Shown: positions 33,012 to 40,930 of the stretch, in pieces | Position numbering within the stretch: the stretch's first letter is position 1 | Layout: every line of letters starts with the position of its first letter | From: Belnapia moabensis DSM 16746 | GTDB lineage: Bacteria; Pseudomonadota; Alphaproteobacteria; Acetobacterales; Acetobacteraceae | DNA length: 64,000 nucleotides | Assembly: GCF_000745835.1 (NCBI RefSeq) | Contig: NZ_JQKB01000004.1 | Span: 62,001-126,000 of the forward strand | Direction: 5' to 3' | Made by a program: the position numbers and the translations under genes | The notes under the pieces: generated by a model | Told to the model about the DNA's origin: nothing | Databases searched by the model: none | The model's input: only the letters and a program-made list of their open reading frames with translations

Positions 33012-34510
33012 GCGAGGCGCTGCTGCGGCTGGTCCGCCACGGTCAGGAGCAGGGCTGCCGGCCATATCAGCGCTACCTGCTCGACCGTGGGCAATGGGCG
33101 GCGCTCATCGCCGCCATCGGCGAGGATGAGGCGGTGGCGCTGCTCGGCCTCTGGGCCGATCCGGCGCAGGTGCATGCTGCGCTGATGCTAGGCGAGACGA
33201 TCCTCATCGCCTCCTGCACCGTGCCCGAGGGGCGCTTTGCGGCGTTCTCGCCGGTGCAGCCGGGGGCAGTGCGCTTCGAGCGGATGATCCGCGACCTCTG
33301 GGGCCATGTCGCCGAGGGCGGAATCGACCAACGGCCCTGGCTCGACCATGGGCGGTGGCCGCTGACCGGCCCATTGGCGGCACAACCGGCGCCGAATGCG
33401 ATGCCGCCGCCGCAGCCTGTCTTCCTTCCCGTCGAAGGCCAGGGCGTTCACCAGATCCCGGTCGGGCCGGTCCATGCCGGGGTGATCGAGCCGGGGCACT
33501 TCCGCTTCCATGTCCAGGGCGAGGCGGTGGTGCGGCTGGAGGCGCGGCTCGGCTATCTGCACAAGGGGCATATCGGGCTGATGCTGGGCAAGCCGGCGCT
33601 TGTGGCGGCGCGCTTCGCCGCCCGGCTCTCAGGCGATTCGACGGTCGCGCATAGCTGGGCCTTCGCCCAGGGCGTCGAGGCGGCGCTCGGCCTCGAGCCC
33701 TCGCCGCGGGCGCTCGCCTTGCGGGCGCTGATGGCGGAGCTGGAGCGGCTGCACAACCACCTGAACGACTGGGGCTTCCTTTGCAACGACGCGGCCTTCG
33801 CCTGGCTGCATGCTCGGGCGGGGGCGCTGCGCGAGGCGGTGCTGCGCGCGGCCGCCACCGCCTTCGGCCATCGGCTGATGATGGACCGCATCCTGCCGGG
33901 CGGCGTCACCGACGACCTGACGCCGCAGGGCGCGGCCGCCATCCTCGCCGCGCTCGACGCGGTGGAGGCGGAGCTGCCGCAGCTCGACGCCGTCTATGAC
34001 AGCCATGCGAGCCTCGCGGACCGCATGATCGGCACCGGGGTCATCGCGCCCTCGCTCGTGCGGCGCTTCGCTGCCGGCGGGGTGGTGGGCCGTGCCTCCG
34101 GCCGGGCGTTCGATGCGCGGCACCGGCCGGGCTACGCGCCTTACGCAACCCTGGAGCCGCGGGTCTCAACCGCCGGCGATGTCGATGCGCGGGCACGTCT
34201 ACGTATGACGGAAATGGGCGACTCGATCCGCTTGGCGCGAGGGCTGATGGCGGCGCTGCCGCCGGGCGAGCTCGCCCTGCCGCTGCCGCAGCGGGCGGGC
34301 GAGGGCCTCGGCTTGGTCGAGGGATTTCGCGGCGAGTGCCTGCACTGGGTGGCGCTCGATGATGGCGGGCTGCTGCGCGCCGCCTTCCCGCGCGACCCGT
34401 CCTGGCTGCACTGGCCGCTGCTCGAAGCGGCGATGGAGGGCAACATCCTGGCCGACTTCCCGCTCATCAACAAAAGCGTCAACGCCTCCTATAGCGGGGT
34501 CGACCTCTGA
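33008..34510 (+). CDS. HyfG-like large subunit lacking the NiFe-binding cysteines (Ehr type)
   Basis: A 500-residue fusion of a NuoC-like N-terminal part (residues 1 to about 150) and a NuoD/hydrogenase large-subunit part. In true group 4 hydrogenases a CxxC pair precedes FAH. Here the segment is RLSGDSTVAHSWAFAQGVE with Ser and Asp instead, and the C-terminal DPCxxC pair is replaced by LADFPLINKSVNASYSGVDL. No nickel can be bound by the canonical ligands, so hydrogenase activity is not expected. Conserved non-ligand parts are LERLHNHLNDWGF, RPGYAPYATL and MTEMGDSIRLARGLM. It overlaps both flanking genes by 1-4 bases. No maturation endopeptidase tail is visible. Confidence 0.88.
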   Translation: MSEALLRLVRHGQEQGCRPYQRYLLDRGQWAALIAAIGEDEAVALLGLWADPAQVHAALMLGETILIASCTVPEGRFAAFSPVQPGAVRFERMIRDLWGHVAEGGIDQRPWLDHGRWPLTGPLAAQPAPNAMPPPQPVFLPVEGQGVHQIPVGPVHAGVIEPGHFRFHVQGEAVVRLEARLGYLHKGHIGLMLGKPALVAARFAARLSGDSTVAHSWAFAQGVEAALGLEPSPRALALRALMAELERLHNHLNDWGFLCNDAAFAWLHARAGALREAVLRAAATAFGHRLMMDRILPGGVTDDLTPQGAAAILAALDAVEAELPQLDAVYDSHASLADRMIGTGVIAPSLVRRFAAGGVVGRASGRAFDARHRPGYAPYATLEPRVSTAGDVDARARLRMTEMGDSIRLARGLMAALPPGELALPLPQRAGEGLGLVEGFRGECLHWVALDDGGLLRAAFPRDPSWLHWPLLEAAMEGNILADFPLINKSVNASYSGVDL

Positions 34511-35052
34511 TGCGGGGCTGGCGCCGCCTGCTCTGGCCGAGGCTCGCGCAGGGCCTGGTCTCGCCGCCGCTGACCGATGCCCCGCCGGTGCCGCCGGAGG
34601 AGCTGGTACAAGCCCTCGTCGCCCGGCTGGAGGCGGCCTCGCAGGCGCGGCTCGGCCGCAGCCTCGCCATCCGGCAGGTGGATGCGGGATCGTGCAACGG
34701 CTGCGAGCTCGAGATCAACGCCATGCAGAGCGTGATCTACGACCTGGAGCGCTTCGGCCTCCGCTTCGTCGCCAGCCCGCGCCATGCCGATGTGCTGCTG
34801 GTTACCGGCCCGCTGACCCGCAACATGCGCGAGGCGCTGCTGCACACGGCCGAATGCATGCCCGAGCCGAAATGGGTGGTGGCCGCCGGCGACTGCGCCG
34901 TCGATGGCGGCGTCTTCAAGGACAGTTATGCGGTGGAAGGCGGCATCGACGCTGTGCTGCCGGTCGACCTGCTGATTCCCGGCTGCCCGCCGACACCGAC
35001 GCAGCTGCTGGAGGGGATGCTGGCACTGCTGGAAGCCCAGCGCGTCGGATAA
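34510..35052 (+). CDS. HyfI-like (NuoB-type) [4Fe-4S] subunit
   Basis: A 180-residue homologue of NuoB/HyfI, the subunit holding the terminal [4Fe-4S] cluster (N2-like) that passes electrons to the quinone or active-site region. All four ligands of the family are present: Cys62 and Cys65 in DAGSCNGCELEINA, Cys129 in AAGDCAVDGG and Cys159 in IPGCPPTP. The 50-residue N-terminal extension ahead of the domain is typical of the Hyf version. It ends the operon; a strong hairpin begins 5 bases after the stop. The presence of an intact cluster here contrasts with the degenerate NiFe site next door. Confidence 0.9.
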   Translation: MRGWRRLLWPRLAQGLVSPPLTDAPPVPPEELVQALVARLEAASQARLGRSLAIRQVDAGSCNGCELEINAMQSVIYDLERFGLRFVASPRHADVLLVTGPLTRNMREALLHTAECMPEPKWVVAAGDCAVDGGVFKDSYAVEGGIDAVLPVDLLIPGCPPTPTQLLEGMLALLEAQRVG

Positions 35053-35086
35053 AAAATCGGGCCGGCCGGAGATCCGGCCGGCCCGA
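35051..35086 (-). terminator. 13-bp perfect hairpin with T-run on the minus strand
   Basis: TCGGGCCGGCCGG (35057-35069) pairs perfectly with 35074-35086 around an AGAT loop. Six A residues (35051-35056) precede it, so the classic hairpin-plus-T-run form exists on the minus strand. It lies just after the hyfI-like stop and would also slow plus-strand transcription as a bare hairpin. No minus-strand gene enters it from the right. Confidence 0.6.
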
Positions 35087-35386
35087 TGGCGGCCTATGAG
35101 GGGCTGCCAGTCTGGCAACGGCTTGCCGGGAAATAGCCGCTGCCGGATGCCGCCCGTCCGTTCATCCGATGCCATGGCCTCGGGGCTTCAGGACGACAGG
35201 CGGCAGCTTCGTCGATCCGGCCTCTACGGGAGGTGGGGCGAGGCTTAAACTGCGGCAATGCGCTCATCGTCATGATGAATGAGGCCGATGGCCGCCGGTG
35301 ATGGGCGTTCTGCCCGGAAAGCGCCTATCTCCTTCGCATCCCGGCCGGCCCCTACGGGTCGGCGCCTCCTGCAAGGAGCGACGCAG
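35087..35386. other. 300-base spacer before the pirin gene
   Basis: No reading frame with family similarity or tRNA is visible here. The last bases hold the pirin ribosome site (aaggagcg). I see no convincing promoter hexamers. The spacer lies to the right of a hairpin whose T-run faces the minus strand, so an unannotated minus-strand transcript could originate within it; this is inference only. Confidence 0.4.
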
Positions 35387-36097
35387 ATGATCGATATCCG
35401 TCCCTTCGGCACCCTCGGCGGTGCCAATCACGGCTGGTTGAAGGCGCGCCACCACTTCTCCTTCGCTGGCTACCACGACCCGGCGCGGATGAACTGGGGC
35501 AAGCTGCGCGTCTGGAACGACGACGAGATCGCCGCCGGCACCGGCTTCGACCCGCACCCGCACCGCGACATGGAGATTGTCACCTATGTGCGCGAGGGGG
35601 CCATCACCCATCGGGATAACATGGGCAACGAGGGCCGCACCGAGGCGGGCGACGTGCAGATCATGTCGGCCGGCACCGGCGTGGTGCACAGCGAGTACAA
35701 CCTGGAGCCGGAGACGACGAAGATCTTCCAGATCTGGATCATCCCCGACCGCCGCGGCGTGAAGCCCAACTGGGGGGCGAAGCAGTTCCCGAAGGAGCAG
35801 CGCGAGGCCGGCTTCGAGGTGCTGGCGAGCGGCCGGCCGCAGGATGCCGGCAGCGGCGCCCTGCCGCTCAACGTCAATGGCGCGGTTCTGGCGGCGACGC
35901 TGAAGGCCGGGCAGACGCTGCGCCAGGGTCTGGCGTCGGACCGCGCCGCCTATCTCGTGCCCGCCAAGGGCGCGGTGACGGTGAACGGCAAGGCGCTCGG
36001 CGCCCGCGACGGCGCCGGCATCGTGGATGAGGCGGTGATGGAGATCACCGCGTCCGAGGATGCGGAGCTGGTGCTGGTGGAGGTGGCGGCGGAGTAA
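35387..36097 (+). CDS. Pirin family protein
   Basis: A 236-residue bicupin of the pirin family. The N-terminal cupin carries the iron-binding pattern GFDPHPHRDMEIVTYVREG and the later SAGTGVVHSEYN with the remaining His and Glu ligands. The substrate loop FQIWIIPDRRGVKPNW is typical. Bacterial pirins include quercetin-2,3-dioxygenase-like enzymes and redox-sensing regulators. ATG 35387 is chosen for the AAGGAG ribosome site. The open frame extends upstream without homology. Its end overlaps the convergent hydrolase gene by 53 bases. Confidence 0.9.
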   Translation: MIDIRPFGTLGGANHGWLKARHHFSFAGYHDPARMNWGKLRVWNDDEIAAGTGFDPHPHRDMEIVTYVREGAITHRDNMGNEGRTEAGDVQIMSAGTGVVHSEYNLEPETTKIFQIWIIPDRRGVKPNWGAKQFPKEQREAGFEVLASGRPQDAGSGALPLNVNGAVLAATLKAGQTLRQGLASDRAAYLVPAKGAVTVNGKALGARDGAGIVDEAVMEITASEDAELVLVEVAAE

Positions 36098-36863
36098 GCC
36101 CGAGAAGCTGCTCCCGCAGCACCCCGACCGGGTCCCGCCCCGGCCCGCGCGACACCAGCGCGCGGTGCCCGCCCGGTAGCACCAGCAGTGGCAGGTCGAG
36201 AAGCCGGGCCGAGGCGAGGGGCACCAGCCCGTCGCCCGGTCCGACACCTTGGCTTCGCATCCAGCGGTCGAGCAGACGATACGCGCCCTCCTCGATCCGC
36301 CAGGGCGCACCATCCAATGTCGTCGCCACCACGGCGATCGGCACCTGCCGCGCCAGCTCGGCAATCGCCGCCGCATTCTCCGTCATCCAGGCCTTGCGTA
36401 CCGGCGCGGTCAGGTCGCGCAAGCCCTGCCCGCTGCCGAGCCGCAGCGCCTGCAGCGCGCGATGCGCCACGCGGTGCAGCGGACGGATGCCGCAGAGCGC
36501 ATCGGTAACGGGTGAGCCAAGGAAGGGCGATTGCAGCGCGACGAGGCCGCGGCACCGCGCCGCCATGCCGGGGCGAAGCAGCGCCGCCAGCGCCTCCAGC
36601 CCGCCCTTGCTGTGGCCGACCAGCAGCACCGGGCGGGGGTCGGCTACGATGCGCTCGGCGATACGCGCGGCATTGACGAGGACGGGCGCCGCGGTCGGCA
36701 GCGCCACGACCTCGACGGCAAGGCCGAGGCCGCGCAGCCAATCGGCCTGACTGCGCATGTAGTCGAGCCTCAACCCCGCCACGACCTCGCCGAAAAGGCC
36801 GTAGCAGAGCAGGATGCGATGCTCCGCATGCCGCGCGGCGAGCGCCGCATCCCCCGGCGCCAA
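36045..36863 (-). CDS. Alpha/beta hydrolase family protein
   Basis: A 272-residue hydrolase. The nucleophile elbow is VLLVGHSKGGLEALA (GHSKG) around residue 85. Other features are ILLCYGLFGEVVAG near the N-terminus, and DGLVPLASARLL and LPGGHRALVS in which the Asp and His of a triad could lie. The translation start is inferred to be TTG (36863), because no ATG/GTG lies between the upstream gene's stop and the homologous region. The C-terminus is a Pro-rich tail (LTPPPPPPAPAPHP) read antisense to the pirin C-terminus, so an earlier stop has probably been lost. It follows the CurA-like reductase by 4 bases. Confidence 0.78.
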   Translation of the reverse strand: MAPGDAALAARHAEHRILLCYGLFGEVVAGLRLDYMRSQADWLRGLGLAVEVVALPTAAPVLVNAARIAERIVADPRPVLLVGHSKGGLEALAALLRPGMAARCRGLVALQSPFLGSPVTDALCGIRPLHRVAHRALQALRLGSGQGLRDLTAPVRKAWMTENAAAIAELARQVPIAVVATTLDGAPWRIEEGAYRLLDRWMRSQGVGPGDGLVPLASARLLDLPLLVLPGGHRALVSRGPGRDPVGVLREQLLGLTPPPPPPAPAPHPRTR

Positions 36864-36867
36864 CGTC

Positions 36868-37869
36868 TCAGTCGATCTTGATGACGAGCTTGCCGAAATT
36901 CTCGCCCTTCAGCAGGCCGATGAAGGCCGACGGCGCATTCCGCAGCCCCTCCACCACATCCTCCCGCCAGGCCATGCGGCCGGACGCCATGTAGCCCAGC
37001 ATCTCCGTTCGGAATTGCGGGTAGCGCGTCCAGCCATTGTCGCTGACGATGAAGCCCTGGATGCGCAGCCGCTTGCGCACGGCGGCCATCAGGTTCGGCC
37101 CCGGCCGCGCCTCGGTGTCGTTGTACTCGGCGATCATGCCGCACATCACCATGCGGGCATGGTCGTTGAGCCGTGGAAAGACGGCACGCTGCACCGCCCC
37201 GCCGACATTCTCCCAATAGACGTCGATCCCCTGCGCGCAATGACGGTCGAGCTGCGCGTTGAGGTCGCCGCGATGGTCGATGCAGGCGTCGAAGCCCAGC
37301 ACCTCGGTGACGAACTCGCACTTCTTCGCTCCGCCGGCGATGCCGACGACCTTGCAGCCGCGAATCCTGGCGATCTGCCCGACGACCTGGCCGACCGCGC
37401 CCGAGGCCGCGGAGACGACGACGGTCTCGCCCCCCTTCGGCTGGCCGATATCCTCGAGCCCGACCCAGGCTGTGAGGCCTGGCATGCCGAGCACGCCGAG
37501 GCTGGCCGAGAGCGGCGCCTCCTTCGGGTCGATCTTGAAGAGGCGTGCGGGCTGCACGACCGAGAAGCGCTGCCAACCGAAGCCGCCGAGCACGGTATCG
37601 CCCGGCGCGAAGCCCGGCGCGTTGGAGGCGACGACCTCACCCGCTGTCTGGCCTTCCATCACCGCGCCGATCTCGACCGGGGCGGAGTAGCTCTTCGCGT
37701 CCGACATGCGGCCGCGCATATAAGGGTCGAGCGAGAGGTAATGGGCGCGGACCAGCACCTCGCCGGGGCCGGGCTGCGACACCGGCGTCTCGACGATGTC
37801 GAAATCCTCCGGCACCGGCTCGCCCTTCGGGCGGCGGCGCAGCAGGACCTGCAGGTTCATCTCGGCCAT
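36868..37869 (-). CDS. NADPH-dependent medium-chain reductase, CurA/leukotriene-B4-dehydrogenase type
   Basis: A 333-residue medium-chain dehydrogenase/reductase without zinc ligands. The N-terminal substrate domain opens with LQVLLRRRPKGEPVPEDF and has YLSLDPYMRGRM. The nucleotide-binding domain holds VVSAASGAVGQVVGQIA and an IAGGAKKCEF NADPH-phosphate segment. The family (bacterial CurA, plant double-bond reductases) reduces the C=C of enones. It shares a probable transcript with the hydrolase downstream and is divergent from the DUF427 gene. Length and motifs are normal for the family; the physiological substrate is not inferable. Confidence 0.9.
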   Translation of the reverse strand: MAEMNLQVLLRRRPKGEPVPEDFDIVETPVSQPGPGEVLVRAHYLSLDPYMRGRMSDAKSYSAPVEIGAVMEGQTAGEVVASNAPGFAPGDTVLGGFGWQRFSVVQPARLFKIDPKEAPLSASLGVLGMPGLTAWVGLEDIGQPKGGETVVVSAASGAVGQVVGQIARIRGCKVVGIAGGAKKCEFVTEVLGFDACIDHRGDLNAQLDRHCAQGIDVYWENVGGAVQRAVFPRLNDHARMVMCGMIAEYNDTEARPGPNLMAAVRKRLRIQGFIVSDNGWTRYPQFRTEMLGYMASGRMAWREDVVEGLRNAPSAFIGLLKGENFGKLVIKID

Positions 37870-37949
37870 GGATCGGCTCCTCCGTGTTTGGCGGCCAGTG
37901 TTGCCCCCGGCCCGGTTGCAAGGGAAGGGGCCAGCGCCAGATCATCGGC

Positions 37950-38414
37950 ATGACCGAGCGCGTCGCCGACTATCCCCGCCCGCCGCGGCTGGAGCCGAGC
38001 CAGCGGCGGATTCGCATCCGCCTGAGCGGTGAGATCATCGCCGAGACCCGCGCGGCCTGGCGGGTGCTGGAGACCTTTCACCCGCCCAGCTGGTATCTGC
38101 CGCCCGACGCCTTCGCCCCCGGCGTACTGCGCCCCGCAGCGGGGCAGAGCTTCTGCGAATGGAAGGGAATCGCCCGCTACTGGACGCTCGCCGCCGGCCG
38201 CGCAGTGGCGGAGGCGGCGGGATGGAGCTATCTGGCGCCGACGCCGGCCTTCGCCGCGATCCGCGACCACATTGCCGTCTATGCCGGGCGTATGGAGGCC
38301 TGCTTCGTCGATGATGAGCAGGTGATGCCGCAACCGGGTGGATTCTACGGCGGCTGGATCACACGGGACCTGATCGGGCCCTTCAAAGGTGAACCGGGAA
38401 CGGCCGGCTGGTAA
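37950..38414 (+). CDS. DUF427 family protein
   Basis: A 154-residue protein whose C-terminal two thirds is the DUF427 domain: RIRIRLSGEIIAETRAAWRVLET, WYLPPDAF, SFCEWKGIARYWTL and a terminal GFYGGWITRDLIGPFKG. The fold is a small beta-rich cupin-like barrel of unknown function found across actinobacteria and alphaproteobacteria. The DUF427 Trp and Cys in SFCEWKG are conserved in the family. Start at ATG 37950, with GGAAGGGG some way upstream. It stands alone, divergent from the CurA-like gene. Confidence 0.87.
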   Translation: MTERVADYPRPPRLEPSQRRIRIRLSGEIIAETRAAWRVLETFHPPSWYLPPDAFAPGVLRPAAGQSFCEWKGIARYWTLAAGRAVAEAAGWSYLAPTPAFAAIRDHIAVYAGRMEACFVDDEQVMPQPGGFYGGWITRDLIGPFKGEPGTAGW

Positions 38415-38523
38415 CGTCGGGCCTCGTAACATGACGCATTGCAACCCTTAGGATGCGTCGCTAGGCTCCGGCCCGTTGGCTGGAACCACGATCCTGTGGG
38501 CCTCCATGATCGGGACCTGACAC

Positions 38524-38817
38524 ATGCGTAACACCATCCTTTCCCTGGCGGCGTTGACGGCCCTCGGGGCCTGCGCCGCCCAGAGTGGCCCGGCCCCGAC
38601 CACTGGCACCGCCGGCCCCGCCGCATCCCCGCTGCGTCAGCAGAGCGACCTGCAGCCGCACAGCGCCAATGCCGGCGCCGGCACCGCGACCATCTCGGGC
38701 GGCGACACCCAGGGCCGTCCGCAAGTGACCCGCGATGGCAGCACCGCCGGCCCGGGCGTCGGCGGCGTGCCCTCCGAGTACCGGCCGATGCGGAACCGCT
38801 CCAACAAGGGCGGCTGA
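38524..38817 (+). CDS. Small predicted lipoprotein, Gly/Ser/Thr-rich
   Basis: A 97-residue exported protein with a lipobox: MRNTILSLAALTALGACAAQ, in which LGAC predicts lipidation at Cys17 after signal peptidase II cleavage. The mature 80 residues are low-complexity (Gly, Ala, Ser, Thr, Pro) with a basic end (YRPMRNRSNKGG). I recognise no domain. It lies convergent to the large polyferredoxin gene and on the same strand as DUF427. Peptidoglycan or outer-membrane tethering is possible but not shown. Confidence 0.65.
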   Translation: MRNTILSLAALTALGACAAQSGPAPTTGTAGPAASPLRQQSDLQPHSANAGAGTATISGGDTQGRPQVTRDGSTAGPGVGGVPSEYRPMRNRSNKGG

Positions 38818-38839
38818 GCCAGAGTCCGGTGGAGGAGGG

Positions 38840-40843
38840 CTACTCCTCCTCCGCCTCCCGCAGCCAGTCCTCAGTGGTGCGGACCACGGGGCGCGGCGAG
38901 CCGGCATAGGGATCGACGCCGCCCAGCGTCGCCTCAACCGCCCGGCAATCCTCGCAGAGTTCCAGCATGGCGAGGCGCGACGGGTCCGCGAACATCCAAT
39001 GCCCGCTGGCGGCCAAGCGGGACTTCACCCGCCTGATGCTGCTCGCCGTGCCGAAGGGCTTGGCGCAGCGGGCGCAATGGAAGGGCTCCTCCTCCTTCAC
39101 CACCTGCGGCTGCGCGGCGGCCTCGGCGAAATTGAGCCTTGGCGCGAGGTCGATGACCTTCTCGGGGCAGGTCGCGGCGCAGAGGCCACATTGCACGCAG
39201 GCCTCCTCGAGGAAGCGCAGCTGCGGCCGCTCCGGATTCGCGCTGAATGCGCCGGTCGGGCAGACCATGGTGCAGGCGAGGCAGAGGGTGCAGCCCTCGG
39301 TCGCGACCAGGGCGGCACCGAAGGGCGCGGCGGGGGGCATCGGCACCACCTCCGGCGCCACGACGGGACGCAAGGCGCCGAGCGCCTGCCGCAGCACCTC
39401 GCGCGGCGCCCCGAGCGGCAGGAAGCTCGCCACGGGCCATGCGGCACTCAGCACCAGCGCCGGGGCGAGCTGCTCGCCGAGGGTGAAGGGGTCATCCGTC
39501 TCGATCGCCGCCGCGCGCGGCAGGGCGGCGGCGAGGCCGAGCCCGTCGAGCGCCGCCGCCACGTAATCGAGGTTGCGGAACATCCCCTCTGTCCCATGCC
39601 CGCGCCGCCCGGGCAGCAGCACCCGCACGCCCGCCGCACCCCAGGCGAAGCCGGCGGCGAGCGTCGCCAGGTCGAGCGCGCTCGCCTCGTTGACGCGGAA
39701 TGGCAGCACCCGTGAGGGCAGTCCCTCGTCATGCCGGGCAAAGGCATCGATCAGCGCCTCGCCATGGCTGCCGTCATGCAGCAGGAGGACCGGGTCGCGC
39801 CCACCCGCCTCGGCATAACCGAGCAGAAGGGCGCGCAGCCGAGCGAGGGTCGTCGCCGGCGGCGGCAGGGCGTAGGTCACGGCGCCGGTCGGGCAGACCG
39901 CGGCGCAGGACCCGCAGCCGGCGCAGATCTCGGCGCTGATCGCCACGCTGTCCTTCGCGGGCGTGATGGCGCCGGTGGGGCAGAGGTCCAGGCAGCGGGT
40001 GCAGCCGGTGCGGCGGTTGCGGGAATGGGCGCAGAGCCCTGCCTCGAACTGCACGAAGCGCGGCTTGTCGAATTCGCCGACCAGCTCCCGCGCCGCGGCG
40101 ATGGCGCGCTCCACCGCCGCCGCATCCGCCGGGTCGGCGCGAAGGTAGCCCTGCCGGGTCTCGTGGAAGAGGGCGGGGCCCCCGGTCAGGTCGAGGATGA
40201 CGTCGCAGCGGCTGCGCGCCTCGTTGCGCGCCGGGCCCCAGGCATAGGCGGCGCGCGAGGCGGGGGAGGGCGCCGCATAGCCGTCCACCACCACCTCGAA
40301 GGCGCCGAGCCAGCCGGTCGCGCCGCGCGCCCGGCCACGGAGGACAGGAAATTCCGTTCGCGGCGCCGGCGCCACGGGCTCCGCCCCGGTCAGCAGCACG
40401 GTGATGTCGAGCCGGTCCGCCAGGCGGCGGCCGGCCTCGATCGCCGTCGCATCCCGGCCGAGGACCAGGGTGACGCCCTCGCTCCTGAGCGGCACCAGCG
40501 GCGTCCCGGGCAGCGGGATGGCGGCGGCGGCGATGAGCCCGGCCATCTTCGGCCCGGCCTCGGCCCCTTCGGCCGACCAGCCGGCCTGTTCGCGGAGGTT
40601 GACGAAGGCGAGAGGCTGGGCGGCGCCTGCCTCCTCCGCCAGTTCGGTGAAGAGCGGTGCCTCCTGGGTGCAGCCGACCGTCACCGGCCGTCCCGTCGCC
40701 AGTGCGGCGAGGAAGCGGTCGCGCTGTGCCTGGCAGAGCTGCTCCGCAGTGCGCAGCTCGGCGCCGCAGCCGCGGGCGAGGCTGCGTTCGTCGAGGCGCA
40801 TGCTGTCCTCGCAGCTGCAGACGAGGGCGATGCGATCCGGCAT
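38840..40843 (-). CDS. Multi-cluster 4Fe-4S ferredoxin-type protein of formate dehydrogenase clusters
   Basis: A 667-residue cytosolic iron-sulfur protein. Four ferredoxin motifs are visible: GCTRCLDLCPTGAI (about residue 280), CAGCGSCAAVCPTGAV (307), CTLCLACTMVCPTGAF (518) and CVQCGLCAATCPEKVI (549), giving up to four [4Fe-4S] clusters. A zinc-ribbon-like pair CARC and CEDC follows at about 590-633. The N-terminal region has a further Cys set (CSCEDS, ARGCGAEL). Such proteins commonly sit beside molybdenum formate dehydrogenases as electron carriers or assembly factors. It starts at ATG 40843, and is divergent from the DUF4444 gene. Confidence 0.88.
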   Translation of the reverse strand: MPDRIALVCSCEDSMRLDERSLARGCGAELRTAEQLCQAQRDRFLAALATGRPVTVGCTQEAPLFTELAEEAGAAQPLAFVNLREQAGWSAEGAEAGPKMAGLIAAAAIPLPGTPLVPLRSEGVTLVLGRDATAIEAGRRLADRLDITVLLTGAEPVAPAPRTEFPVLRGRARGATGWLGAFEVVVDGYAAPSPASRAAYAWGPARNEARSRCDVILDLTGGPALFHETRQGYLRADPADAAAVERAIAAARELVGEFDKPRFVQFEAGLCAHSRNRRTGCTRCLDLCPTGAITPAKDSVAISAEICAGCGSCAAVCPTGAVTYALPPPATTLARLRALLLGYAEAGGRDPVLLLHDGSHGEALIDAFARHDEGLPSRVLPFRVNEASALDLATLAAGFAWGAAGVRVLLPGRRGHGTEGMFRNLDYVAAALDGLGLAAALPRAAAIETDDPFTLGEQLAPALVLSAAWPVASFLPLGAPREVLRQALGALRPVVAPEVVPMPPAAPFGAALVATEGCTLCLACTMVCPTGAFSANPERPQLRFLEEACVQCGLCAATCPEKVIDLAPRLNFAEAAAQPQVVKEEEPFHCARCAKPFGTASSIRRVKSRLAASGHWMFADPSRLAMLELCEDCRAVEATLGGVDPYAGSPRPVVRTTEDWLREAEEE

Positions 40844-40930
40844 TCCGTCGGGCTTCCTTTGCTCCCCCCGCTGGTCCTGCCGGGGCCGGGCGCATATATG
40901 CCGCGATCTGCCTGCTTGCGAGGGAGAAGG

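Noticed and set aside
33008-35052. Calling the complex an active [NiFe] hydrogenase
   Set aside because: Neither nickel-binding cysteine pair exists in the large subunit and no maturation gene is near.
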